Shown here: positions 1-6,710 of the stretch, piece after piece
Layout: every line of letters starts with the position of its first letter
How positions within the stretch are numbered: the stretch's first letter is position 1
The notes under the pieces: model-generated
Database searches by the model: none
What the model was told of the DNA's origin: nothing
The model's input: the letters and a program-made list of their open reading frames with translations, nothing else
DNA from: an uncultured Oscillospiraceae bacterium
GTDB lineage: Bacteria; Bacillota; Clostridia; Oscillospirales; Acutalibacteraceae
Direction: 5' to 3'
NCBI GenBank assembly: GCA_902478605.1
Contig: CABSLQ010000054.1
Location: forward strand, 1-19,773
DNA: 19,773 nucleotides
Translations under genes and position numbers: made by a program

Positions 1-67
1 CTCTCCTACTAAAACTCAATATTTCCTACCAGGGCTCTTTTTTGTACTGTCCGCACATTATGGGGCA
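1..67 (+). mobile_element. Inner (3') end of an IS3-family insertion sequence
   Basis: The stretch matches, in inverted orientation, the element end at 19584-19651, with about 9 differences over 68 aligned columns by eye. It carries the last three codons and TAA stop (10-12) of a transposase that would lie before the window, then a short non-coding tail. It ends near 67 at GGGGCA, which fits the terminal CA expected of an IS3-family right end. The copy is incomplete, so family placement rests on the better-preserved copy at the other edge. The fakA stop codon lies about 32 bp further in. Confidence 0.7.
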
Positions 68-98
68 GTGAATTCCGCGGGGGGCTTTGTCCCATAGT

Positions 99-1769
99 TT
101 ATTCCAGCGATATGAAGTAATAATAGACCGGCTGTCCGCCGTTGATCAGGGTGACATCCACATGATCGCCAACCCTGGCCTGCACGCCGTCGCGCACCGC
201 TTCCGCCTGCTCTTCGGTGACGCCGTCCCCGTAAATGATGGTCGCGAAGCTGACATCCTTTCCGCTCATTCGCCGGGCACCGGCCATGTTTTTGGTCAGC
301 TTAATGGCTGCGTGCGATATGTCGGTGTCCGTGAAGGTCACCTTGCCGCCGTCCAGCGCCAGGATTTCCCCGGCCTTAATGGTGTGGCCGCCGAAATCGC
401 TGTCCCGTGCGGCGAAGGTGACGGAGCCGGTGGAAACGTTGTCCGCGGCTTTCATCATGTCCAGCAGATTTTTTTCCACATCGGCGTCGGGGTCAAAGCT
501 CAGCATGGCGGCAATCCCCTGCGGGATGGTGCGGGTGGGCAGCACGTGCACCGTCCTGTCCGCCAGCGGCACCGCCTGTTCGGCGGCGAGAATGATGTTT
601 TTGTTGTTGGGCAGCACATAGACCACCTTGGCCGGCGTGGCGTGAATGGCACGCAGGATGTCGTCGGTGGAAGGATTCATGGTCTGCCCGCCCGAAAGCA
701 CCTGGTCGCAGCCGAGATCGTCATGGAACAGGCGGGTAAGCCCCTCGCCGGCGGCCACGGCCACAAAGCCGTATGGATTTTCCGGCTCCACGCGGGGTAG
801 CGCCGCTGCCTCGCCCGCCTCTTCCTCCACCCAGCCGGCGTTGGCGTGCTGAATGCGCATGTTTTCCACTTTAACGGTTTCAAACTGGCCGTACTTAACG
901 CCTTCCTGCAGCGCTTTGCCGGGGTCATTGGTGTGCACATGCACCTTGATGATGTCGTCGTCGTCCACCACCACGACACAGTCGCCGATGGATTCCAGAT
1001 AGGCCCGCAGCCGGAGAGGATCTTCGGTGTTCCCTTTATCACGTGCAACGATAAACTCGGTGCAGTATGTAAAGGTAATCTCGCCGTCGAAGGAACCGGC
1101 GGCGCTGACGGCCTTTACAGCAGAAGCACTGGGGGATTCGGCTTCGTCCGCGGCAACCACGGCCCCGCCGGCGAACACATCCTGCATGGCGCGCAGGATC
1201 AGGCACAGGCCCTTGCCGCCCGCATCCACGACCCCGGCCTTTTTGAGCACGGGGAGCAGCTCGGGCGTACGCTGGAGCGATGCCTCCGCCTCCGCACAGA
1301 TGGCCTCCCACACCGCGTCAACCGACGGATCGGCCAGCGCCTTTTCGCGCCCGCGTTCCGCCGCTTCGCGCGCCACGGTGAGAATGGTGCCCTCGGTGGG
1401 CTTCATGACCGCCTTATAGGCGGCCTCCACACCGAAGCCGAGCGCTTCGGCCAAAGCGGCGCCGTCCGCCTCCGTCTTGCCTTTCAGGCCCTTGGAGAAG
1501 CCGCGGAACAGCAGCGACAGGATAACGCCCGAGTTTCCGCGCGCGCCGCGCAGCAAGGCGGAGGACGCCACGTCGGCCGCTTCGCTCACCGTGGGCTCGG
1601 CAAGGCGGGCCAGTTCCCTGGCCGCCGCGGAAATGGTCATGGACATATTGGTGCCGGTATCGCCGTCCGGAACCGGAAAAATGTTCAGCTCGTCGACCGA
1701 CTGCTTCGCGTTCGACAGAACGTGGGATGCGGAAATGATAGCGTCCCGCAACTGTTTACCCTGTATCAA
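99..1769 (-). CDS. fakA: DAK-domain fatty acid kinase catalytic subunit, FakA/YloV-like
   Basis: FakA-family proteins phosphorylate fatty acids that are presented by a FakB (DegV-type) carrier, for incorporation into phospholipid in the cytoplasm. The 556-residue length is normal. The N-terminal DhaL/DAK2 nucleotide-binding domain shows DGDTGTNM near residues 36-43, GARGNSG near 75-81 and GVVDAGGKGL near 180-190. The middle domain has the family motif VHVHTNDPG, and a C-terminal domain follows. I chose the TTG start at 1769 because it gives MIQGK, like family N-termini, and has AAGGGAG about 9 bases upstream; an in-frame TTG at 1778 directly abuts that motif. It lies 151 bp downstream of the Asp23 gene, the usual YloU-YloV pairing. 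No FakB gene is in the window. No strong terminator is seen before the IS end. Confidence 0.88.
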   Translation of the reverse strand: MIQGKQLRDAIISASHVLSNAKQSVDELNIFPVPDGDTGTNMSMTISAAARELARLAEPTVSEAADVASSALLRGARGNSGVILSLLFRGFSKGLKGKTEADGAALAEALGFGVEAAYKAVMKPTEGTILTVAREAAERGREKALADPSVDAVWEAICAEAEASLQRTPELLPVLKKAGVVDAGGKGLCLILRAMQDVFAGGAVVAADEAESPSASAVKAVSAAGSFDGEITFTYCTEFIVARDKGNTEDPLRLRAYLESIGDCVVVVDDDDIIKVHVHTNDPGKALQEGVKYGQFETVKVENMRIQHANAGWVEEEAGEAAALPRVEPENPYGFVAVAAGEGLTRLFHDDLGCDQVLSGGQTMNPSTDDILRAIHATPAKVVYVLPNNKNIILAAEQAVPLADRTVHVLPTRTIPQGIAAMLSFDPDADVEKNLLDMMKAADNVSTGSVTFAARDSDFGGHTIKAGEILALDGGKVTFTDTDISHAAIKLTKNMAGARRMSGKDVSFATIIYGDGVTEEQAEAVRDGVQARVGDHVDVTLINGGQPVYYYFISLE

Positions 1770-1920
1770 TACAAGCAACTCCCTTAAAAGGCAAAGGCGG
1801 ACCGGCCCGTCCTCGCCCGTGTATTTGCCGATTGGCCGTCATGGGGCCGTTTGCCTGCCGTACACGACCCGCCCGCATCACGGAAACCGGGTTATGGGCA
1901 GCAGGACCCCGCCGAACGCC

Positions 1921-2274
1921 TTATTCGGATTTCATATCGTCCACGAAAACATTGACCTTGCGCACGCGCAGCCCGGTGGCTTCTTCCACCGTATAGCGCA
2001 CCTTGTTGACAATGCTTTTGGCAATGGCGGATATGTTCATGCCATAAATAACAGAAATATGCAGGTCGACGATGAGCTTGTCGCCTTCTCCGCGCACCCG
2101 GATGCCGTCGTCGGCATACGTGCGCTTGGAGAACACCGAGCGCAGCCCCTGCCGGGGGCCGCTTTTTACCATGCCCGCCACGCCGTAACAGGAGGAGGCG
2201 GCGTTTCCGACCAGATAACGGAAATATTCGGGAGAAATCTCAATGGTGCCCAGATGATTTTCAATACGGATCAT
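1921..2274 (-). CDS. Asp23/Gls24 family envelope stress response protein (YloU-like)
   Basis: This 117-residue protein fits the small Asp23/Gls24 (DUF322) family. It opens with a beta-rich segment (IENHLGTIEISPEYFRYLVG), followed by the family's 'GVAGM' turn near residues 32-36 and a C-terminal part ending in VRKVNVFVDDM. No signal peptide or membrane segment is visible, so it is probably cytoplasmic or membrane-associated through a partner. Family members are linked to cell-envelope homeostasis, and genes of this type commonly precede the fakA/yloV gene, as here. It starts 38 bp after the solute-binding protein gene ends, so co-transcription is plausible. The exact biochemical role is not known to me. 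Confidence 0.87.
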   Translation of the reverse strand: MIRIENHLGTIEISPEYFRYLVGNAASSCYGVAGMVKSGPRQGLRSVFSKRTYADDGIRVRGEGDKLIVDLHISVIYGMNISAIAKSIVNKVRYTVEEATGLRVRKVNVFVDDMKSE

Positions 2275-2312
2275 ATCCTCACACGCCTTTCCCAGTCAGC
2301 ACGGAAACCGGT

Positions 2313-3827
2313 TCAGCTGCCGGTGTTCCAGCTTTCTATGCCATAATAAATATCAAACGCCATCGGCGTAATCCCGCTCATCGATCGGTTATAGGCCGCC
2401 AGCCCGGTGCGCCAGCACAGGGGAAGATAGGGGCAATCCCCGACAAACGCCTGCACAAATTGTTCCAGCGTCTGCCGGCCGTAAAGATAGTCGGTGTACG
2501 CCGCGGCCGCGGTACCGCCCGTCTGTACGCCGTAGGCGGCCGCCCCCCCGGCGGTGAGCAGCGGGCGCAGGTTCATATCGGCCGTCAGCCGGATTTCGCC
2601 CAGGTAGAGATCAAAGTCCCCCTTTTCCAGCCGCGAGGTGTACGCCGAAAAGGACAGCGGCACAGGCGTCATGGTCACGCCGGCGCTTGCCAGCTGCTGC
2701 ACGATCAGATCGACCGTCGCCTGGCGGAAATCGTTGCCCGTCGGATAGAGCAGCTCGAGCGTCAGCGCTTTTCCGCCTTCATCTTTAGTATTATAACCCG
2801 CCTGCTCCAATTGTGCAACCGCTTGGGAAACATTTTCGCCCGCGGAAAATCCCGTTATTTCGACAACGGGCTTCCATTGCGGATGAAAAGGGGTGAGCGC
2901 GGCCTGGGCCCGCCCCGCAAAGGCGGTCTGCGTGATGTCGGTGCGGTTGATGGCGAGGGACAGGGCCGATCGCACCGCTGCATTGGACAGGCCCTCTTTT
3001 CCGGCGTTGATGCCCAGAAACACCAGATAATTCAGCGGCACCTGTACGCTGGCATTGGCCGTGCGGGGGATCTGCCCGTCGGACAGATCGCTGTAATAAA
3101 AGCTCACCGTACCGTTTTCGAGTCCGTGCAGCATGGCGTCGTCATCCGACAGGTTCTGCAGACGGATGGTGGGAATGGAGAGGCTTTTGCCGCTTTTTTC
3201 ATTGGCGGTAAGCGTGGCGTTTGTCCCCTCCTGATAGACGTACAGGCCGCCGCCCACGGGGGCCTTTCCCGCCTCGTCGGTTACGGTACCGCCCTTGAGG
3301 ATGGGGAAGGTCAGGCAGGCGGCCGTATTGGGATCGGGAGAAACCAGGGTGAATACGACCCGGTCGCCGTCCGCCGCGGCGGACGCGATGTTGCTCACAC
3401 TGTCCCGGTAATTGGCCGAGCTTTTGGCCAGCTGAAAGGAGGCGGCGACATCCGCCGCCGTGATGGTGGTCCCGTCCGCATAGACGGCGTCGCTGCGCAG
3501 TGTGGCCGTCCAATGGGTGGCGTCGGTGGCCTCCACGGAGGAAGCCACCCCCATCTGGGGAACAAAATCCGCATCTAGGACGGTCAGGCTGCTGTACAGC
3601 AGCGTGGCGAGATCCAGGTTAACCCGCGTCTTGGCCGTGTAGGGGTTCAGGGTGTCCTCGCTGCTGTAGCTGAGGGCAAAATCCTGTTTTTGGACGGCCG
3701 GCGCGGAGGTCTCGGGTGCGGAGGAAACAGGCTCCGTGGGAGACTGCAGCGATTTGGGCAGGGTGGAGCATCCGGCAAAGCACAGGGCTGCCGCCAGAGC
3801 CAAAATACCCAGCCGTATCCGTTTCAT
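2313..3827 (-). CDS. ABC transporter solute-binding lipoprotein, family 5 (oligopeptide type)
   Basis: The 504-residue product has a lipoprotein signal: basic MKRIR, a hydrophobic stretch, then FAGC with the lipidated cysteine at residue 20. A Ser/Pro/Thr-rich linker (about 22-48) precedes a full-length SBP_bac_5 domain. Family features include LNPYT near 60, the 'YADGTTITAADVAASFQLAK' region near 117-136, and the C-terminal 'YLPLCWRTGLAAYN' segment. The protein should be anchored outside the membrane and bind peptides or a similar ligand. GAGGAGG precedes the ATG by about 7 bases. No permease or ATPase gene is beside it, so it is an orphan binding protein in this window. The ligand cannot be told from sequence. 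Confidence 0.9.
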   Translation of the reverse strand: MKRIRLGILALAAALCFAGCSTLPKSLQSPTEPVSSAPETSAPAVQKQDFALSYSSEDTLNPYTAKTRVNLDLATLLYSSLTVLDADFVPQMGVASSVEATDATHWTATLRSDAVYADGTTITAADVAASFQLAKSSANYRDSVSNIASAAADGDRVVFTLVSPDPNTAACLTFPILKGGTVTDEAGKAPVGGGLYVYQEGTNATLTANEKSGKSLSIPTIRLQNLSDDDAMLHGLENGTVSFYYSDLSDGQIPRTANASVQVPLNYLVFLGINAGKEGLSNAAVRSALSLAINRTDITQTAFAGRAQAALTPFHPQWKPVVEITGFSAGENVSQAVAQLEQAGYNTKDEGGKALTLELLYPTGNDFRQATVDLIVQQLASAGVTMTPVPLSFSAYTSRLEKGDFDLYLGEIRLTADMNLRPLLTAGGAAAYGVQTGGTAAAAYTDYLYGRQTLEQFVQAFVGDCPYLPLCWRTGLAAYNRSMSGITPMAFDIYYGIESWNTGS

Positions 3828-3884
3828 GCGCCGCCTCCTCTGCGGAAAGATAGCATCCGCCCGGATTTTATCCTAATCAGATTT

Positions 3885-3913
3885 AGTATACCACGATATA
3901 CGGAAATAATCAA
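3885..3913 (-). promoter_or_regulatory. Sigma-A type promoter for the solute-binding protein gene
   Basis: On the minus strand TTGATT (3908-3913) is followed by 17 bases and then TATACT (3885-3890). This lies about 58 bp upstream of the ATG at 3827. The -35 box directly abuts the palindrome at 3914-3939. Confidence 0.7.
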
Positions 3914-3939
3914 TGCCGGCACGCTGCAGCGTGCCGGCA
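3914..3939 (-). terminator. Perfect 26-bp palindrome, likely terminator of the 4046-4453 gene
   Basis: TGCCGGCACGCTG (3914-3926) is followed immediately by its exact reverse complement (3927-3939). On the minus strand the hairpin is followed by TTGATTATTT, a moderately T-rich tail that also forms the next promoter's -35 box. It sits about 107 bp past the stop codon of the membrane-protein gene. A regulatory-protein binding site is the alternative. Confidence 0.5.
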
Positions 3940-4045
3940 GGGGAAGAGGCGAAGGGTATTTGGCTCATATCGACCGAAGAATCGGCGGAAACAAGGCGAT
4001 AAAGGCGCCGTTTGCGGCTTTCTGCGCCCGGCACAGGGCCTTTCG

Positions 4046-4453
4046 TCATGCGCGCATCTGCATCATCATGTTCACCACAAGCACAAGGGTCAGAATAATG
4101 ATAAAGGCTGAACAGCAGATCGAAAAGAAGTTGCGGGTGCGCCGTTCGGGGATATGGCGCGCGGTCAGGCCGATGAGCAGGCAGGAAATAAGTCCCGCGG
4201 TCACATCGATGGCCATGCGCAGCTCTCTCGCCGCCAGCGGAAGGAAGCGCGCCAGCAGGTTGGCGAGCATGGCGCTGAAAATATGCACCAGAGGGAGGAT
4301 AATCAGCGGCACAATGGCCAGCGCGTATTCTTTTTTATGCGCCCGCATGAACACGATGAACATAAGCGCCATCACGATGACAATCGCCCAGCAGGCGAAC
4401 AGCATGCCGGCGGTATTGTTCACGGTTTCGGCCGCGTATAGAAACGAAAACAT
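4046..4453 (-). CDS. Small four-helix integral membrane protein, unknown function
   Basis: I do not recognise a family. The 135 residues contain four predicted membrane segments, roughly residues 14-38, 45-69, 82-103 and 109-131. Short polar loops include RAHKKE after the first helix and RHIPERRTRN between the third and fourth. There is no cleavable signal peptide or catalytic motif. AGAAAGGCGG lies about 7 bases before the ATG. The gene has its own strong promoter (4502-4531) and a probable terminator (3914-3939), so it looks monocistronic, divergent from the 4601 gene. Clean reading frame, a good promoter and a ribosome-binding site support a real gene despite unknown function. Confidence 0.72.
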   Translation of the reverse strand: MFSFLYAAETVNNTAGMLFACWAIVIVMALMFIVFMRAHKKEYALAIVPLIILPLVHIFSAMLANLLARFLPLAARELRMAIDVTAGLISCLLIGLTARHIPERRTRNFFSICCSAFIIILTLVLVVNMMMQMRA

Positions 4454-4501
4454 GGCGTACCGCCTTTCTGTCAGTCAAAAAGTATAACAGGCATTATGTT
4501 A

Positions 4502-4531
4502 ACTATAGCATGTGCATTCCGGCTTTGTCAA
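4502..4531 (-). promoter_or_regulatory. Strong sigma-A promoter for the small membrane protein gene
   Basis: On the minus strand a consensus TTGACA (4526-4531) is followed by 18 bases and TATAGT (4502-4507). A TGC just upstream of the -10 box also makes an extended -10. It lies about 50 bp before the ATG at 4453. Confidence 0.75.
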
Positions 4532-4538
4532 TGCGGGC

Positions 4539-4567
4539 TGCATAGGACAGAACGGGCAGGATATACT
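4539..4567 (+). promoter_or_regulatory. Possible promoter for the 4601-5029 gene
   Basis: TATACT at 4562-4567 is a good -10 box 33 bp before the ATG. The hexamer 17 bases upstream (TGCATA, 4539-4544) is a poor -35, so the call rests mainly on the -10 box and position. Confidence 0.35.
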
Positions 4568-4600
4568 ACTAAAACCAACCGAGGAAAGGAAGGAACGCAC

Positions 4601-5029
4601 ATGACACAGGATATGGCACTGCTCAATTTTGTTTATCAGAATGCCGAAATGGGAAAGGAGACGATTCCCAAGCTCACCCGCATGGTGGAGGACGTCCGCT
4701 TCCGCGAGGTGCTGGAGGATCAGCTTGCCGAATACCAGGACATCTTTAACAAGGCGGAAAGCCGCATCAAGGAGAGGAACCAGCAGGCCAAGGGCGTCAG
4801 CACGATGGAGCGGGTTTCCGCTACCACCATGCTGAACCTGAACACCCTGCTCGACAAGTCCAACACCCACATCGCGGAGATGATGCTGCAGGGGAGCAAT
4901 ATGGGCGTTATCGACATCACCAAAAAGCTGAAGGAATGCCCCGATGCCGAGCCGGAAACCAAGCGGCTGGCCGATCGGCTGCTCAAAATGGAACAGCGCA
5001 ACATGGACGAGCTCAAGGCGTTTTTGTGA
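4601..5029 (+). CDS. Small helical-bundle protein, ferritin-like fold suspected
   Basis: This 142-residue soluble protein is almost entirely amphipathic helix and has no signal peptide. Four helices can be drawn, about residues 3-28, 32-62, 68-100 and 117-141. Regular Glu/Asp/Tyr spacing (for example EDQLAEYQDIFNKAESRI) is reminiscent of ferritin-like bundles such as DUF2383-type proteins, but a clear metal-binding ExxH motif is absent. Similar hypothetical proteins occur in Clostridia as far as I recall. The ATG at 4601 is preceded by GAGGAAAGGAAGG. An upstream in-frame ATG at 4496 is rejected because it would run through the promoter region. A strong terminator follows directly, so the gene is probably monocistronic. 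Function unknown. Confidence 0.8.
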   Translation: MTQDMALLNFVYQNAEMGKETIPKLTRMVEDVRFREVLEDQLAEYQDIFNKAESRIKERNQQAKGVSTMERVSATTMLNLNTLLDKSNTHIAEMMLQGSNMGVIDITKKLKECPDAEPETKRLADRLLKMEQRNMDELKAFL

Positions 5030-5035
5030 AAGCAG

Positions 5036-5062
5036 GGCGGACCGAAAAGGTCCGCCTTTTTT
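5036..5062 (+). terminator. Rho-independent terminator after the helical-bundle gene
   Basis: GGCGGACC (5036-5043), a five-base GAAAA loop, GGTCCGCC (5049-5056) and then six T residues form a textbook intrinsic terminator 7 bp after the stop codon. The opposite strand also gives a hairpin with a weaker T-rich tail, so it may partly serve the convergent DUF6062 gene. Confidence 0.93.
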
Positions 5063-5075
5063 CGGTTGGCGGCGG

Positions 5076-5771
5076 TTATTTCGGATCGCGGGCGGTCAGC
5101 CACCAGACGGCGCGTTCGATGGAATCCTTCGCATTGCCCCAATCGGCTTCCTCGCCGGCATTGCGGTAGTCAAACATTTTGCAGAAATGGGAAACATCGC
5201 CGCGCAGCTCCTGCAGATAGCCGCGGCACAGCTTGGCGGCGGCCTTCTGGAAATCCGGCAGATTCTTTTTGCTCATTTTGGCCTGCGCCACGTCGGACAG
5301 CTGCGAAAAGTGGGGCAGGCACAGGGCGGTCTGCTCGTCAAACAGCTGGCGGAAGTCCCGCTCGTTCTCCCACAGGCGGCAGGTGTTTTCCAGCATGCGC
5401 GCCATGCTGCCCTCCACCTGGCTGCACACGAAGCAGGAACCGGCCGCCTGCCCGGCGGACTGCGCCTGCTTGCGGGAGCTTTTTCCAATGACCGGCGGGC
5501 CCTCAAACACCCGTTTCTCCAGCTCGGCCAAATGGCTTTCGAGAATCAGCGCCACACCGAGGCGGTTGCGTTTCTTGAGCATCATCTGGTAATGGGTGAA
5601 GCAGAAGCCCATGCGGTTGGTTTCGATGCGGACGTCGGGCTCCATCATGGCGGCGCCGGTGATATATTCCACCATGCGCGCTTCGAGCATATCGCGCATG
5701 CGGCAAAGCGGGCAGCCGTCGCGCGGTTCGAATACTTCGCTTATCGGAATGCTGGTAATATCGTCTCTCAT
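5076..5771 (-). CDS. DUF6062 family protein with duplicated Cys/His motifs
   Basis: The 231-residue protein begins MRDDITSIPISEVFEPRDGC and matches my memory of DUF6062 proteins of Clostridia, whose function is unknown. It carries C20-x2-C23 with C57-x2-H60, and a second set, C113-x2-C116 with C151-x2-H154. The spacing between halves is nearly equal (33 and 34 residues), which points to an internal duplication of a metal-binding module, either zinc or less likely iron-sulphur. There is no signal peptide or membrane segment. The start at 5771 is supported by GGAGGAGAC just upstream. The reading frame stays open further upstream, into the divergent glycosylase gene, but that extension has no ribosome site. 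It shares a symmetrical promoter region with the glycosylase gene. Confidence 0.8.
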   Translation of the reverse strand: MRDDITSIPISEVFEPRDGCPLCRMRDMLEARMVEYITGAAMMEPDVRIETNRMGFCFTHYQMMLKKRNRLGVALILESHLAELEKRVFEGPPVIGKSSRKQAQSAGQAAGSCFVCSQVEGSMARMLENTCRLWENERDFRQLFDEQTALCLPHFSQLSDVAQAKMSKKNLPDFQKAAAKLCRGYLQELRGDVSHFCKMFDYRNAGEEADWGNAKDSIERAVWWLTARDPK

Positions 5772-5796
5772 AGCGGTCTCCTCCCAAAAATCTCTA

Positions 5797-5825
5797 TTGG
5801 CAAGTATACCATATTTCGTTATACT
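5797..5825 (+). promoter_or_regulatory. Promoter for the DNA glycosylase gene
   Basis: TTGGCA (5797-5802), 17 bases, TATACT (5820-5825), about 30 bp before the ATG at 5856. Confidence 0.78.
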
Positions 5826-5831
5826 TGTATA
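5803..5831 (-). promoter_or_regulatory. Promoter for the DUF6062 gene, overlapping the plus-strand promoter
   Basis: On the minus strand TATACA (5826-5831, four of six -35 matches), 17 bases and TATACT (5803-5808) lie about 32 bp before the start at 5771. The two promoters occupy nearly the same DNA, so polymerase binding on one should exclude the other. Confidence 0.55.
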
Positions 5832-5855
5832 GAGAAAGACGAAGGGGGGAGGCCC

Positions 5856-6698
5856 ATGCTGCGGGTAGAACGGCGGGATGACGGCATCGCCGTATACGGC
5901 GCGGAACCGTTTGACCTCGAGCAGACGCTCGACTGCGGGCAGTGCTTCCGCTTTGTGCGCACGGCAGAGGGCTGGAGCGGCGCAGCCGGCTCCCACGCCG
6001 CCACCGTTTTCTGGGAAAACGACGTGCTGCGCATGCGCGGGGTATCCCCGGAGGCGTTTGAAGGCTTCTGGCGGGGATATTTTGATCTGGACAGAAGCTA
6101 CACGGCGCTGCGGGAAGCCTTTATGGCGGACAAGGGGCTGGCCCCCTGTGTCGCCTATGCGCCGGGCATCCGGCTGCTGCACCAGCCCGCGTTCGAGGCG
6201 CTCATCTGTTTTATCCTTTCGCAGAACAACCACGTTCCCCGCATCAAAGGGATCGCCGACCGGCTGTGCCGCCTGTTCGGCGAACCGCTGGGGGAGCATT
6301 TTGCCTTCCCGACGCCGGAACGGCTGGCCCTGTGCGAAGAGGAAGAGCTCGCACCGCTGCGCAGCGGGTGGCGCGCCGGGTACATACTGGATGCCGCCCG
6401 GCGGGTGGCGGGCGGCGACGTGTCACTGGAAGAGGTGGCGCGCATGCCGCTGGATGAAGCGCGCCGGGAGCTGATGCGCATCCGCGGGGTGGGGCCCAAG
6501 GTGGCGGAATGCGTGCTGCTGTACGGCATGGGACGGCTGGAGGCGTTCCCGATGGATGTGTGGATGAAACGGGCGATGGCCCGCCTGTTTCCCGGCAGCG
6601 GGCCGGAACGCTTCGGCCCCTATGCCGGCATAGCCCAGCAGTTTATTTTCCACTACTGCCGCCGGCATCCCGAGGAAGTGCGGGAAGCGTCGCCGTGA
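5856..6698 (+). CDS. OGG1-type 8-oxoguanine DNA glycosylase/AP lyase
   Basis: The 280-residue protein should excise oxidised purines such as 8-oxoguanine and nick the abasic site in base-excision repair. An OGG N-terminal domain (about 1-115, with FDLEQTLDCGQCFRF near 19-33) precedes a helix-hairpin-helix-GPD glycosylase domain. ILSQNN near 118-123 corresponds to the Asn cluster of OGG1. The hairpin IRGVGPKVAEC supplies the candidate Schiff-base lysine K215, and FPMDVW supplies the aspartate D234; their spacing of 19 equals that of human OGG1 K249/D268. No Fe-S cluster cysteines are present, unlike in Nth/MutY. I chose the ATG at 5856 because GAAGGGGGGAGG lies just upstream. The stop is only 12 bp from the convergent M14 peptidase gene. 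Confidence 0.9.
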   Translation: MLRVERRDDGIAVYGAEPFDLEQTLDCGQCFRFVRTAEGWSGAAGSHAATVFWENDVLRMRGVSPEAFEGFWRGYFDLDRSYTALREAFMADKGLAPCVAYAPGIRLLHQPAFEALICFILSQNNHVPRIKGIADRLCRLFGEPLGEHFAFPTPERLALCEEEELAPLRSGWRAGYILDAARRVAGGDVSLEEVARMPLDEARRELMRIRGVGPKVAECVLLYGMGRLEAFPMDVWMKRAMARLFPGSGPERFGPYAGIAQQFIFHYCRRHPEEVREASP

Positions 6699-6710
6699 AA
6701 AACGCCGCCC

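Larger units (their letters stand above)
5791..5835. repeat. Large inverted repeat spanning two face-to-face promoters
   Basis: The left arm is TCTCTAT (5791-5797), a 3-base gap and CAAGTATA (5801-5808). The right arm is TATACTTG (5820-5827), a 1-base gap and ATAGAGA (5829-5835). Both pairs are exact reverse complements around an 11-base AT-rich centre. The -10 boxes of the two divergent promoters lie inside the arms. Confidence 0.7.

Noticed and set aside
1770..1920. Regulatory RNA or small gene between the Asp23 and fakA genes
   Set aside because: Only weak, short complementarities are visible; no promoter, terminator or convincing reading frame was found.
4944..5855. A long plus-strand extension upstream of the glycosylase, running across the DUF6062 gene
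   Set aside because: The promoter and ribosome site at 5797-5855 define the real glycosylase start; the extension is antisense to DUF6062.
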